A DNA stretch of 64,000 bases from Bradyrhizobium sp. CCBAU 51765 (GTDB taxonomy: Bacteria > Pseudomonadota > Alphaproteobacteria > Rhizobiales > Xanthobacteraceae), in assembly GCF_015291725.1 (NCBI RefSeq), contig NZ_CP030038.1, positions 2,097,001 to 2,161,000 on the forward strand. Reading direction: 5' to 3'. Position numbers and translations under genes: made by a program. Positions 52,403 through 64,000 of this stretch are shown one piece after another. Under the pieces are notes generated by a model. That model saw only the letters and a list, made by a program, of their open reading frames with translations, had not been told where the DNA came from and ran no database searches. The number at the start of each line of letters is the position of its first letter. The stretch's first letter is position 1.

Positions 52403-54196
52403 ATGACCATCAGCATCAATGTTCCTGATATTCACGAACTGAAGCCCCGGATCACCGTGTTCGGCGTCGGCGGCGCCGGTGGCAACGCCGTCAACAACAT
52501 GATCACGGCGGGCCTCCAGGGCGTCGACTTCGTGGTCGCCAACACCGACGCGCAGGCGCTGACGATGTCGAAGGCGCAGCGCATCGTGCAGATGGGCACG
52601 GCGGTCACGCAGGGCCTCGGCGCCGGCTCGCAGCCGAACGTCGGCGCCGCGGCGGCGGAAGAGGTGATCGACGAGCTGCGCGACCATCTCTCGGGCGCCA
52701 ACATGGTGTTCGTCACCGCCGGCATGGGCGGCGGCACCGGCACCGGCGCCGCTCCCGTAATCGCCAAGACCGCGCGCGACATGGGCATCCTCACTGTCGG
52801 CGTCGTGACCAAGCCGTTCCACTTCGAGGGCGGCCGCCGCATGCGCACGGCCGAGGCCGGCATCGCCGAGCTGCACAAGGTCGTGGATACGCTGCTGATC
52901 ATCCCGAACCAGAACCTGTTCCGGGTCGCCAACGAGAAGACCACCTTCGCCGACGCCTTCGCCATGGCCGACCAGGTGCTCTATTCGGGCGTCGCCTGCA
53001 TCACCGACCTGATGGTCAAGGAAGGCCTGATCAACCTCGACTTCGCCGACGTCCGCGCCGTCATGCGCGAGATGGGCAAGGCGATGATGGGCACCGGCGA
53101 AGCCTCCGGCGACAAGCGCGCGCTGACCGCCGCGGAAGCCGCGATCGCCAACCCGCTGATCGACGATAGCTCGATGAAGGGCGCCAAGGGCCTCCTCATC
53201 TCCATCACCGGCGGCAAGGACCTCACTCTGTTCGAGGTCGACGAGGCCGCGACCCGTATCCGCGAGGAAGTCGACCAGGACGCCAACATCATCGTCGGCG
53301 CGACCTTCGACGAAGCCCTCGACGGCCTGATCCGTGTCTCGGTGGTCGCCACCGGCATCGAGCAGGCCGCGATCGCCCGCAACAGCCAGGCGACCTCCGC
53401 GCCCGTCGCAAACCCGGCACCGCAGGCGCAGCAGGCTGCCGCACCTGCCGCCGTTGCCGAGAGCCGTCTCGCCGACCTGACCGCGCGGCTCCGTGCCGAC
53501 AACCAGCGTCTGGCCGAACGCGCCCAGAAGCTTGACGCGCAGGGCTCGGCCGCCGCGCCGGCTCCGGGTGCTGCCGCGCCCCGTCCCAACGTCGAGCGCG
53601 CTGCGCTCGCCGCCATCGCCGCTGCCGTTGCCGAAGCCCCGCAGGCGCCGGCGCCGACGCAGACCTATGGCGACGTCACCGTGCGGCCGATCGCGCAGAA
53701 ACCGACCCTGTTTCCGGAGCCTGACATGGCCCCCGTCGCGATGCAGGAGCCGATGACGCCCGAAAACTTCATTCCGCCGCAGGCGGAACGTCCGCCGGTC
53801 CGCGCGCCGCGGATGCCGCGCATCGAGGAACTGCCGATGCCGGCCCAGGCCGAGATTCGTCAGGCCCGCGGCGAGGCCGAGGAAGAGACCCCGCAGAAGA
53901 CCCGCCTGTCGCTGCTGCAGCGCCTCGCCAATGTCGGCCTCGGCCGTCGCGACGAGGAGAGCGAGCCGCCGGTCGCCGCCCGCACCGCCGGTCCCGCCAT
54001 GCCGCCGCTGCCCGAGCGGCGTCCGCAGAAGACCGTGGCGCAGCAGATCGCATCCAGCGAGCCGGTATCGGAGTATGCTCGTCGTCCCGCGCCGCAGGGC
54101 CTGGATATGCACGGCCGCCCCGCGCCTGTTGCGCCGGCGCCACAGGGCGACGATCATCTTGATATCCCAGCCTTCCTGCGGCGGCAGGCGACCTGA
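52403..54196 (+). CDS. ftsZ: Cell division protein FtsZ, long-tailed form
   Basis: The 597-residue tubulin-like GTPase forms the division ring. The globular domain (about residues 15-320) contains the GTP loop [24 protein letters not shown] and [12 protein letters not shown] linker of about 260 residues rich in Ala, Pro, Gln and Glu follows, much longer than the 50-60 residues of E. coli FtsZ and typical of alphaproteobacteria. The extreme C-terminus [13 protein letters not shown] is the conserved peptide that binds FtsA. A strong terminator follows at 54223. Confidence 0.97.
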   Translation: MTISINVPDIHELKPRITVFGVGGAGGNAVNNMITAGLQGVDFVVANTDAQALTMSKAQRIVQMGTAVTQGLGAGSQPNVGAAAAEEVIDELRDHLSGANMVFVTAGMGGGTGTGAAPVIAKTARDMGILTVGVVTKPFHFEGGRRMRTAEAGIAELHKVVDTLLIIPNQNLFRVANEKTTFADAFAMADQVLYSGVACITDLMVKEGLINLDFADVRAVMREMGKAMMGTGEASGDKRALTAAEAAIANPLIDDSSMKGAKGLLISITGGKDLTLFEVDEAATRIREEVDQDANIIVGATFDEALDGLIRVSVVATGIEQAAIARNSQATSAPVANPAPQAQQAAAPAAVAESRLADLTARLRADNQRLAERAQKLDAQGSAAAPAPGAAAPRPNVERAALAAIAAAVAEAPQAPAPTQTYGDVTVRPIAQKPTLFPEPDMAPVAMQEPMTPENFIPPQAERPPVRAPRMPRIEELPMPAQAEIRQARGEAEEETPQKTRLSLLQRLANVGLGRRDEESEPPVAARTAGPAMPPLPERRPQKTVAQQIASSEPVSEYARRPAPQGLDMHGRPAPVAPAPQGDDHLDIPAFLRRQAT

Positions 54197-54222
54197 GGAT
54201 TGTTACAATAAGGCAGACGGAA

Positions 54223-54255
54223 AAAGGTCCCGGCAGCAAGCTTGCCGGGACCTTT
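54223..54255 (+). terminator. Rho-independent terminator after ftsZ
   Basis: Stem arms AAAGGTCCCGGCA (54223-54235) and TGCCGGGACCTTT (54243-54255) pair perfectly over 13 bp with a 7-nt loop, and CCTTTTC follows. It ends the dcw transcript 27 bp after the ftsZ stop. Confidence 0.9.
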
Positions 54256-54556
54256 CCTTTTCTCCCGCCCAGACTCGAATTTTTCTGCCAAGCAACTGAT
54301 TTTAAATCATTAATTACACATTCGGTGGTTCAGTAAAACTGCCGATAACCGCCTCAAGCCGGGGTTCAATTTGGTTAAGCCTTGGCGCGAATACGGCGGG
54401 TTTGGGGTAACAATCGGTAAAAAAGCGTGAGTTGGCGCTGTTTGAGGCAGTGACTATGGTTTGCCGTGACTTGGGGATACGGATTCGCGGGGCGTCGGCA
54501 CTGGCCGGCGAAGCGGGTTTGTATAAGTCGCGATGGTCGTAGTGGGGCGGTTCCTG
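54256..54556. promoter_or_regulatory. lpxC promoter region
   Basis: This AT-richer stretch between the ftsZ terminator and lpxC should contain the lpxC promoter. TTGGCG at about 54434 and TATGGT 17 bp later could be -35 and -10 boxes. No gene is seen. Confidence 0.35.
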
Positions 54557-55519
54557 ATGAAACTCAACCGGCAAACAACGCTTCGTGCGCAAGCCTCTGT
54601 GGCAGGCGTAGGCGTTCATTCCGGTCTTCCCGTCACTGTCACCCTTGGGCCTGCGCCTGTCGACGCAGGTTTTATTTTTGTCCGTACGGGCCTTGAGGGA
54701 AGTGATCGCGAAGTTCAGGCGACCGCCGAGCAGGTGGTGGCCACCGACCTCGCTACCGTTCTCGGTGACCGCAGCGGGCCGCTGGTATCCACCGCCGAGC
54801 ATGTGCTTGCTGCACTGCGGGGCATGGGCGTCGACAACGCCACCATCGAGATCGATGGTCCCGAAGTGCCGATCATGGACGGCAGCGCCGCGGCCTTCAT
54901 TGCGGCGATCGACCAGGCCGGCATCGTCACCCAGCCGGCGCAGCGCCGCCTCATTCAGGTTTTGAAGCCGATCTCGGTCAAGGTCGGCGACTCCTTCGGC
55001 GAGATCAGGCCGCACGCCAGCGGGTTCCGCGTCGAGGTCGAGATCGATTTCACCAATCCCGTCATCGGCCAGCAGAGCTACGTTTTCGACCTCAACCCCG
55101 AAGGTTTCCGCCGCGACATCGGCCGGGCCCGGACGTTCGGTCTGATGTGCGATGTCGCGCGGCTCTGGAGCGCGGGCTATGCCCTCGGCGCTTCCTTCGA
55201 CAATACCGTCGTGTTCGACGATGAGCGGCTGCTCAATCCCGAGGGCCTGCGCTACGCCGACGAATGCGCCCGCCACAAGGTGCTCGACGTGATCGGCGAC
55301 CTCTCGCTGGCCGGCCTGCCGCTGCTTGGCGCCTACCGCTCGGTGCGTGGCGGCCACAAGCTCAACCACGCTGTCCTGACCGCGCTGCTCGCCGACCGTA
55401 CCGCCTGGCGCGTGGTCGAAGGCGAGGCTGCCCGCCGCACCGCGCGTCCCGTGGGCGAAGTCGGTCGCGGCATCGTCGGTGGCCGGGTTGCCGCGGCGTT
55501 CGGACCGGACGTGTCCTGA
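54557..55519 (+). CDS. lpxC: UDP-3-O-acyl-N-acetylglucosamine deacetylase
   Basis: The 320-residue zinc enzyme catalyses the committed step of lipid A synthesis. The zinc ligands His82 (STAEHVLAAL), His240 and Asp244 (HKVLDVIGD) and catalytic His267 (GGHK) are all present, as is the FDNTVVFDD loop. ATG 54557 was chosen over an upstream start that would add eight residues. In many bacteria lpxC lies just after ftsZ, as here. Confidence 0.95.
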   Translation: MKLNRQTTLRAQASVAGVGVHSGLPVTVTLGPAPVDAGFIFVRTGLEGSDREVQATAEQVVATDLATVLGDRSGPLVSTAEHVLAALRGMGVDNATIEIDGPEVPIMDGSAAAFIAAIDQAGIVTQPAQRRLIQVLKPISVKVGDSFGEIRPHASGFRVEVEIDFTNPVIGQQSYVFDLNPEGFRRDIGRARTFGLMCDVARLWSAGYALGASFDNTVVFDDERLLNPEGLRYADECARHKVLDVIGDLSLAGLPLLGAYRSVRGGHKLNHAVLTALLADRTAWRVVEGEAARRTARPVGEVGRGIVGGRVAAAFGPDVS

Positions 55520-55767
55520 AAGAGACCCGTCGCCTCGGCGTTTGGTTGGCGACCCCCACCCGGGAAACTCCTGGTAACCAAGATCGGCTAGGATTGCGGC
55601 ACGTTCGCCTTAATCCGGGCGAAATGCCTGCCTATCCGGTGAGTTAACGATCGTTTGTCGGATACATTGGCGTGGTCGCATGGCAGGCACCACGGTTACA
55701 ATTCGCGCCCAGGACGGGGTTCGTGGGCTGGCGGGCACCGCATCACAGGGCGTCAGGGCTTAAACTC

Positions 55768-56658
55768 ATGTCGGCACAGCGTATGACGCGCGGATATTTC
55801 TCGGTCTCGTCGCGAGCCCGTGGGCTGCTGCAGGCCGTCACCTTCATCATGCTCGCGCTGCCGCTCGCCGGCTGCGGCACGGGCTCGCTCTGGGACAAGT
55901 TCACTGCCAAGGACGACACCTTCGTCGAGGAGCCCGCCGACAAGATCTACAATGAGGGCCTGTACCTCATGAACGAGAAGAAGGACATGAAGGCGGCGAC
56001 CAAGAAGTTCGAAGAGGTCGACCGCCAGCATCCTTATTCCGACTGGGCCCGCAAATCGCTGCTGATGTCGGCCTATGCGTCCTATCAGGGCGGCGACTAT
56101 GACGGCTGCATCGGCGCTGCCACCCGCTACGTCACGCTGCATCCGGGCAGCCCGGACGCGGCCTATGCGCAATATCTGATCGCCGCCTCCCATTACGACC
56201 AGATCCCGGACATCAGCCGCGACCAGTCCCGCACCGAGAAGGCGATCGCCGCTCTGGAAGAGGTGGTGCGCAAATATCCGACGTCCGAATATGCGACTTC
56301 GGCCAAGGCCAAGATCGAGGGTGCGCGCGACCAGCTCGCCGGCAAGGAAATGAACGTCGGCCGCTACTACGCGCAGAAGCGCGACTACACGGCCGCGATC
56401 AACCGCTACAAGACCGTCGTCACGCAGTATCAGACCACCCGCCATGTCGAGGAGGCGCTGTTCCGGCTCACCGAGGCCTATATGGCGATCGGCATCGTCG
56501 GCGAGGCGCAGACCGCGGCGGCGGTGCTTGGGCACAATTTTCCTGACAGCCGCTGGTACAAGGACGCCTATAATCTTGTAAAATCCGGCGGTCTCGAGCC
56601 GAGCGAGAATCAGGGGTCCTGGATCAGCAAGACCTTCAAGAGAATGGGTCTCGGCTAG
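55768..56658 (+). CDS. bamD: Outer membrane assembly lipoprotein BamD
   Basis: The 296-residue protein has a lipoprotein signal with lipobox LAGC (Cys36) and then TPR repeats (ADKIYNEGLYLMNEKKDMKA, DRQHPYSDWARKSLLMSAYA, VVRKYPTSEYATSAK). It works with BamA to insert beta-barrel proteins into the outer membrane. ATG 55768 is supported by the signal peptide that follows; the upstream in-frame extension is not protein-like. The gene lies 13 bp before recN. Confidence 0.93.
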   Translation: MSAQRMTRGYFSVSSRARGLLQAVTFIMLALPLAGCGTGSLWDKFTAKDDTFVEEPADKIYNEGLYLMNEKKDMKAATKKFEEVDRQHPYSDWARKSLLMSAYASYQGGDYDGCIGAATRYVTLHPGSPDAAYAQYLIAASHYDQIPDISRDQSRTEKAIAALEEVVRKYPTSEYATSAKAKIEGARDQLAGKEMNVGRYYAQKRDYTAAINRYKTVVTQYQTTRHVEEALFRLTEAYMAIGIVGEAQTAAAVLGHNFPDSRWYKDAYNLVKSGGLEPSENQGSWISKTFKRMGLG

Positions 56659-56671
56659 GAAATAGGGTTCC

Positions 56672-58360
56672 ATGCTGGCGCGTCTGTCGATCCGTGACAT
56701 CGTCCTGATCGAACGGCTCGATATCGAATTCGCCTCGGGCCTCGCGGTTTTGACCGGCGAGACCGGTGCGGGCAAATCCATCCTGCTCGATGCCTTTGCA
56801 CTGGCGCTCGGTGGCCGGGGCGATGCCGGCCTCGTGCGCCACGGCGCGGAGCAGGGGCAGGTCACCGCCGTGTTCGATATCCCGAAGAATCACCCCGCGG
56901 CGAAGATCCTCGCCGAGAACGGCCTCGACGATACGAGTGTAGAAGAATCTTGCGAGATGATTCTCCGTCGGGTGCAGCTCGCCGACGGTCGCACCCGCGC
57001 CTTCATCAACGACCAGTCGATCAGCGTGCAGACGCTGAAGGCGGTCGGTGCCGCCCTGGTCGAGATCCACGGCCAGCACGACGAGCGCGCGCTGGTCGAT
57101 GCCGCCACCCACCGACGCCTGCTCGATGCTTTTGCCGGGCTGGAAAAGGACGTCGCGGCGGTCGAATCGCTCTGGGACGCGCGCCGCACCGCCAATACCG
57201 CGCTGGAGGAGCATCGCGCCGCCATGGAGAGCGCCGCGCGCGAGGCCGACTATCTCCGCCATGCCTCCGACGAGCTGAAGCAGCTCGCGCCCAAGGATGG
57301 CGAGGAGACCGCGCTGGCCTCGCGCCGCACCACCATGATGCAGGGCGAGAAGATCGCCTCCGACCTGCGCGAGGCGCAGGAGGCGGTCGGCGGCAATCAT
57401 TCGCCGGTCGCTACGCTATCGGCGGCGGTGCGCCGGCTGGAGCGTCGCGGCGTCAACTCGCCGGCGCTGGTCGAGCCTGCGGTGAAGGCGATCGACGCTG
57501 CGATCAATGCGCTGGAGGAGGCCGATCAGCATCTCCAGGCGGCGCTGGCGGCGACCGATTTCGATCCGGCCGAGCTCGAGCGCATCGAGGAACGGCTGTT
57601 CGCCCTTCGCGCCGCCTCGCGCAAATATTCGACGCCGGTCGATGGCCTCGCCGCGCTGGCCGCCAAATATGCCGCCGACGTCGTGCTGATCGATGCCGGC
57701 GCCTCGCGGCTCAAGAAACTGGAGCAGGCCGCGATCGAGGCAGATGGTCGCTATGCCGCCGCCGCCAAGAAGCTGTCATTGGCGCGGCAGAAATCGGCCG
57801 AGAAGCTCAACAAGGCCGTCAATGCCGAGCTCGCGCCGCTCAAGCTCGAACGCGCGAAATTCATGACCCAGGTCGAGACCGACGAGGCCGCTCCGGGGCC
57901 GCAAGGCTTCGATCGCGTCGAGTTCTGGGTGCAGACCAATCCGGGCACCAAGCCAGGTCCCCTGATGAAGGTCGCCTCCGGCGGCGAGCTGTCGCGCTTC
58001 CTGCTCGCGCTCAAGGTGGTGCTGTCCGACCGCGGCTCGGCGCCGACCCTGGTGTTCGACGAGATCGACACCGGCGTCGGCGGTGCGGTCGCGGACGCCA
58101 TCGGCGGGCGCCTCGCGCGCCTTGCCGGCAAGGTCCAGGTCATGGCCGTGACCCACGCCCCGCAGGTCGCCGCCCGCGCCGACCAGCACCTCCTGATCTC
58201 CAAGGACGCCTTGGACAAGGGCAAGCGCGTCGCCACCCGCGTCAATGCGCTCGCCGCCGACCACCGCCGCGAGGAGATCGCGCGCATGCTCGCCGGCGCC
58301 GAGATCACGGCGGAGGCAAGGGCCGCCGCGGAACGGCTGCTCAAGGCGGCAACGGCTTAG
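56672..58360 (+). CDS. recN: DNA repair ATPase RecN
   Basis: The 562-residue SMC-like protein acts in double-strand break repair. Walker A GETGAGKS (29-36) is at the N-terminus, two coiled-coil arms cover about 160-380, and the C-terminal head has ASGGELSRFLLALKV (signature) and LVFDEIDTGVGG (Walker B). It starts 13 bp after bamD, so the two are probably cotranscribed. A family B palindrome follows. Confidence 0.95.
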   Translation: MLARLSIRDIVLIERLDIEFASGLAVLTGETGAGKSILLDAFALALGGRGDAGLVRHGAEQGQVTAVFDIPKNHPAAKILAENGLDDTSVEESCEMILRRVQLADGRTRAFINDQSISVQTLKAVGAALVEIHGQHDERALVDAATHRRLLDAFAGLEKDVAAVESLWDARRTANTALEEHRAAMESAAREADYLRHASDELKQLAPKDGEETALASRRTTMMQGEKIASDLREAQEAVGGNHSPVATLSAAVRRLERRGVNSPALVEPAVKAIDAAINALEEADQHLQAALAATDFDPAELERIEERLFALRAASRKYSTPVDGLAALAAKYAADVVLIDAGASRLKKLEQAAIEADGRYAAAAKKLSLARQKSAEKLNKAVNAELAPLKLERAKFMTQVETDEAAPGPQGFDRVEFWVQTNPGTKPGPLMKVASGGELSRFLLALKVVLSDRGSAPTLVFDEIDTGVGGAVADAIGGRLARLAGKVQVMAVTHAPQVAARADQHLLISKDALDKGKRVATRVNALAADHRREEIARMLAGAEITAEARAAAERLLKAATA

Positions 58361-58369
58361 CTACACTCA

Positions 58370-58449
58370 GTCATTCCGGGGCGATGCGAAGCATCGAACC
58401 CGGAATCTCGAGATTCCGGGTTCGGCTCTTCGAGCCGCCCCGGAATGAC
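58370..58449. repeat. Palindromic repeat, family B copy 5
   Basis: Arms GTCATTCCGGGGC and GCCCCGGAATGAC with inner CCCGGAATCTCGAGATTCCGGG, a perfect 22-bp palindrome with XhoI-like centre. It separates convergent recN and the GIY-YIG gene. Confidence 0.9.
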
Positions 58450-58452
58450 TCC

Positions 58453-61010
<2,558 letters not shown>

Positions 61011-61019
61011 GGGTTTCTT

Positions 61020-61172
61020 TCCTTCTCCCCTTGTGGGAGAAGGTGGCGCGAAGCGCCGGATGAGGGGTTGTCTCGGCACGCGACAGCGTCGAGAGTCGTG
61101 CTCGCGGAGAGAGACCCCTCACCCGTCTCGCCGCTATGCGGCGAGACACCCTCTCCCACAAGGGGAGAGGGG
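61020..61172. repeat. Family F repeat copy 5
   Basis: Ends CCTTCTCCCCTTGTGGGAGAAGG and CCTCTCCCACAAGGGGAGAGG are each palindromic; inner GGCGCGAAGCGCC and GTCTCGCCGCTATGCGGCGAGAC also fold. It separates convergent ligA and the transporter gene. Confidence 0.85.
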
Positions 61173-61190
61173 ACAACTGCCGCAAAACCC

Positions 61191-62468
61191 CTACATCATC
61201 CCCGTCTCTTCCTCCTCCGCCTTCTCGATCAGTGTCTCGCTCACCGTCACCTCGCGCCGAGGGACGACGAAGATCATCGTGCAGGCGCAGAGCAGCGAGA
61301 TCGCGAGGACCGCGGCGGTGAGCGGCAGCGTCGTTGCGGAATGGCCGCCGAGATAGGCGCCGAATTGCGACATCAGCGCGCCGATGCCCTGCTGGAGGAA
61401 ACCCATGGCACCCGAGGCGGTGCCGGCGGCCTCCGGGCGGATGCTGATGGCGCCGGCGGCGGAATTCGCCATCACGAACGCATTGCCGACCATCACGATC
61501 ATCTGCGTTCCGAACAGCCATGCGGGCGCTTCGTTCCAGCCCGTGAAGCTCCACAGCAGGTTCAGCAGGCTGCCGCAGAGTTGCAGGCCGAGTCCGAACC
61601 AGATCAGCTTTTCCAGCGAGTGCCGTGGCGCAAAGCGCACGCAGAGCAGATTGCCGACGAGATAGGCAAAGCCCGTCGTCGCGAACCAGGCGCCGTATTC
61701 GGCGCTGGTCCGGCCCATCTGCGTCACCACGATGTAGGGGCCGCCGCCGGCGAAGGTGAAGATGATCTGCGAAGCCAGCACCTGGCACAGGACATAGCCC
61801 ACGAAGGCGCGATTGCGGATCAGCATGCCGACGTCGCCGCGGAAGCCGCTGCCGGCGGCGCGGCTGCGGCGCGTCTCGGGCAGCGCCACCGCGATACCCA
61901 CGGCGACGACGATCGCGGCGATGGTGATGGCGTAGAAGATCGCGCGCCAGCCGAACGCGGTCTCGATCAGGCCGCCGGTGAGTGGCGACACCATCTGTCC
62001 GATCATCAGCGCCGCGATGACGAGACTGATCATCGAGGCGACACGGTCGCGCTCGTAGATGTCGCGGATGATGGCGCGGCTCACCACCATGCCGGCGGCC
62101 CCGCCCAGCGCCTGGAAGAAGCGCGCGGCGATCAGTTGCGGCAGGTTCTGCGCGAAGATGCAGGCGATGCTGGCCGCGATCATCAGCGCCAGCCCTCCGA
62201 GCAGCACCGGGCGCCGTCCGAACCGGTCCGACAGCGGTCCCATGATCAGCTGCGACAGCGCGATGCCGACCATGTAGAGCGAGACCGTCATCTGAGCGAT
62301 CGAGATGTCGCTGCCGAAATTCGTCGCCAGTATCGGCAGCGCCGGAACCAGCATGTAGAGCGAGATCGGCGCGATCCCGGTCATGACGACCAGCAGCAGC
62401 AACACGACGCGCGATGTCGCGATGGTCTTCGTTGCCGCTTCCGGCGGCCTGCTGATCATGCCGTGCAT
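61191..62468 (-). CDS. MFS transporter, Bcr/CflA drug resistance type
   Basis: The 425-residue protein has about 12 hydrophobic segments and a Bcr/CflA-like motif A (GPLSDRFGRRPVLLGG, between helices 2 and 3) plus ARFFQALGGAAGMVVSRAII. It should export drugs or metabolites with protons. The acidic C-terminus (EKAEEEETGMM) is typical of this subfamily. ATG 62468 was chosen; ATG 62459 and an upstream start at 62513 are possible. It lies downstream of, and converges with, ligA. Confidence 0.85.
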   Translation of the reverse strand: MHGMISRPPEAATKTIATSRVVLLLLVVMTGIAPISLYMLVPALPILATNFGSDISIAQMTVSLYMVGIALSQLIMGPLSDRFGRRPVLLGGLALMIAASIACIFAQNLPQLIAARFFQALGGAAGMVVSRAIIRDIYERDRVASMISLVIAALMIGQMVSPLTGGLIETAFGWRAIFYAITIAAIVVAVGIAVALPETRRSRAAGSGFRGDVGMLIRNRAFVGYVLCQVLASQIIFTFAGGGPYIVVTQMGRTSAEYGAWFATTGFAYLVGNLLCVRFAPRHSLEKLIWFGLGLQLCGSLLNLLWSFTGWNEAPAWLFGTQMIVMVGNAFVMANSAAGAISIRPEAAGTASGAMGFLQQGIGALMSQFGAYLGGHSATTLPLTAAVLAISLLCACTMIFVVPRREVTVSETLIEKAEEEETGMM

Positions 62469-62787
62469 AAGTGTCCGTCTCGTCGAAATCCGAATCGACT
62501 GTAGCTTGCTCACGCAAGACGGATATCGGCGTTTCGGAATGCGGCTATTCGGATTTCGGGACGGTTATAATAGCAGCGCGATGGCGACCGATTGGGCGCG
62601 TTAGCCGTGCAGCATCATAGCTGTCATTCCCCGCGAAGGCGGGGAATCCAGTATTCCAGAGGCGGTAGTGATTGAATCGAGACGCTGCGGCGTACTGGAT
62701 GCCCCGCCTTCGCGGGGCATGACGGCGGTGGTGGAGGAAAAAGCATTGCGCAAATCGCGTAGTGCCATGCGCGGCGGAACGACGACC
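62469..62787. other. Intergenic stretch with family E palindrome
   Basis: Other than the palindrome at 62623-62723, no gene is seen. It should hold the promoter of the Bcr/CflA-type gene; a TATAAT-like TATAATAG lies near 62566 on the plus strand. Confidence 0.4.
62623..62723. repeat. Palindromic repeat, family E copy 2
   Basis: Ends GTCATTCCCCGCGAAGGCGG and CCGCCTTCGCGGGGCATGAC are complementary; the centre contains GCGGCGTACTGGAT as in the copy at 13976-14078. Confidence 0.88.
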
Positions 62788-64000
62788 TTACGCCTTCAGC
62801 TCCGCCGTCGCCTGATCGAGCCAGGCCGCGGTCGCTTCGTCCAGCGCCGGCCGCACCTCGGCCCGGACGCGCGCGTGATAGGCGTTGAGCCAGTCGAGCT
62901 CATCGCGGCTCAGCATCGCCGCATCGATCAGCCGTCGGTCGATCGGCGCCAGGGTCAGCGTCTCGAACGCATTCATCGGCTTCTCGGCGCCCTTGATGTC
63001 GGCGGCGACGACCAGCTCGAGGTTCTCGATGCGGATGCCGAAACCGTCGGTCTTGTAGTAGCCGGGCTCGTTCGAGAGGATCATGCCGCGCTTCAGCGGC
63101 GTGGTGCCGAGCTTCGAGATCCGGGCCGGCCCTTCGTGCACCGAGAGATAGCTGCCGACGCCGTGGCCGGTGCCGTGCTCGAAATCGACGCCGGCAGCCC
63201 AGAGATATTGCCGCGCCAGCGTGTCGAGCTGCGCGCCCGTGGTGCCGTCGGGGAAGACCGCGCGCGCGATCGCGATATGGCCGCGCAGCACGCGGGTGAA
63301 GCGGTCGCGCATCTCGTCCGTGGGCTCGCCGACCGCCATGGTGCGCGTGACGTCGGTGGTGCCGTCTTCATATTGCGCGCCGGAATCGATCAGCAGCAGG
63401 TCGCCGGGCACGATCCGCCGGTTGCTCCTGCGGGTGACGCGGTAATGCACGATGGCGCCGTTCGGGCCGGTGCCGGAGATGGTCGGAAACGACACGTCCT
63501 TGAGCGCGCCGGTATCGCGGCGGAACGTTTCCAGCGCCTCCACCGCGTCAATCTCGGTCAGCTTGCCGCCTGGCGCCTCGCGATCGATCCATGCAAGGAA
63601 GCGCGCCAGCGCCACGGCGTCGCGCACATGGGCCGTCCTGGTGCCCTTGATCTCGGTTGCGTTCTTGACCGCCTTGAGCAGTGCTACCGGATCGCTGCCG
63701 CGCACCGGCTTGCCGCCGGCGCCCGCGATCAGTCGGCTCAGCGCGTCGGCCGCGGTGGCATTGTCGAGCGCGATCGCCGCACCGCTTTTGGCGAGCGCCA
63801 TCAGTGTCGGCGCCATCGCATCGGGCTCGCGCACGTCGGCGGACTGCTCGAGATGGTCGCGCGTCAGGTTGGAGAGCTTGCGGTGGTCGATGAAGATGGT
63901 CGGCCGTCCCTCCTTCGGCACCAGCGCGTAGGACAGCGGCAGCGGGGTATGCGCGACGTCGGCGCCGCGGATGTTGAAGGTCCAGGCCACCGCGTGGCTG
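62788..64000 (-). CDS. Aminopeptidase P family protein (M24B), 5' end missing
   Basis: About 404 residues are visible; the N-terminus lies beyond the window edge. The C-terminal pita-bread domain keeps all five metal ligands: two Asp in LLIDSGAQYEDGTTDVTRT, His in GTGHGVGSYLSVHE, Glu in SNEPGYYK and Glu in IRIENLELVV. The N-terminal part shows the creatinase-like fold (AWTFNIRGADV). It removes N-terminal residues next to proline. Which of the possible Xaa-Pro substrates it acts on is not shown. Confidence 0.92.
   Translation of the reverse strand, partial: SHAVAWTFNIRGADVAHTPLPLSYALVPKEGRPTIFIDHRKLSNLTRDHLEQSADVREPDAMAPTLMALAKSGAAIALDNATAADALSRLIAGAGGKPVRGSDPVALLKAVKNATEIKGTRTAHVRDAVALARFLAWIDREAPGGKLTEIDAVEALETFRRDTGALKDVSFPTISGTGPNGAIVHYRVTRRSNRRIVPGDLLLIDSGAQYEDGTTDVTRTMAVGEPTDEMRDRFTRVLRGHIAIARAVFPDGTTGAQLDTLARQYLWAAGVDFEHGTGHGVGSYLSVHEGPARISKLGTTPLKRGMILSNEPGYYKTDGFGIRIENLELVVAADIKGAEKPMNAFETLTLAPIDRRLIDAAMLSRDELDWLNAYHARVRAEVRPALDEATAAWLDQATAELKA

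Overview
The window is high-GC DNA from an alphaproteobacterium, most likely Bradyrhizobium or a close relative. The main reasons are a complete division and cell wall (dcw) cluster in the Rhizobiales order, a PmtA-type phosphatidylcholine pathway gene, an ECF42-like sigma factor with a DGPF partner, and many short palindromic intergenic repeats. The species call is an inference from protein style; no database was consulted.

Layout. 1-7.6 kb: a glycosyltransferase end, pmtA, a DUF962/Mpo1-like membrane protein, a class III aminotransferase divergent from an E. coli-type phosphatidylserine decarboxylase, a Nudix hydrolase, and FecR and DUF2147 envelope proteins. 8-17.7 kb: a tiny membrane ORF, an extensin-like lipoprotein, a TetR regulator with a perfect palindromic operator in front of an EmrA/EmrB-type efflux pair, an ABC exporter and a MATE transporter. 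17.7-23.4 kb is an eroded accessory block: a broken IS5-type transposase, an AT-richer gene with a HEPN-like Rx5H motif, phage-like small ORFs, a LysR gene divergent from VOC and SDR genes, a decayed monooxygenase and a second VOC gene. 23.4-31.1 kb: a TSUP permease, a MocR-type regulator divergent from a DUF983 gene, an esterase, the RNase P RNA on the minus strand, the DGPF/ECF42 pair and an AmiD-like amidase.

31.6-58.4 kb is the dcw cluster, all on the plus strand: rsmH, ftsL, ftsI, murE, murF, mraY, murD, a small secreted protein, ftsW, murG, a SAM methyltransferase-like gene, murC, an insertion sequence, murB, ddl, ftsQ, ftsA, ftsZ, then (after a strong terminator) lpxC, bamD and recN. 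These genes make and polymerise the peptidoglycan precursor (MurA is not here), build the divisome around FtsZ, and add lipid A synthesis and outer-membrane assembly. No mraZ is visible. Palindromic repeats sit in several junctions, and the insertion sequence has landed inside one of them between murC and murB. 58.4-64 kb: a GIY-YIG protein, ligA, a Bcr/CflA-type transporter and the end of an aminopeptidase P.

The points most worth checking are the HEPN-like gene, the two small membrane ORFs, the MocR direct-repeat operator, the insertion sequence inside a palindrome, the unassigned genes inside the dcw cluster and the DUF962-like protein beside pmtA. No tRNA, rRNA or CRISPR array was seen.
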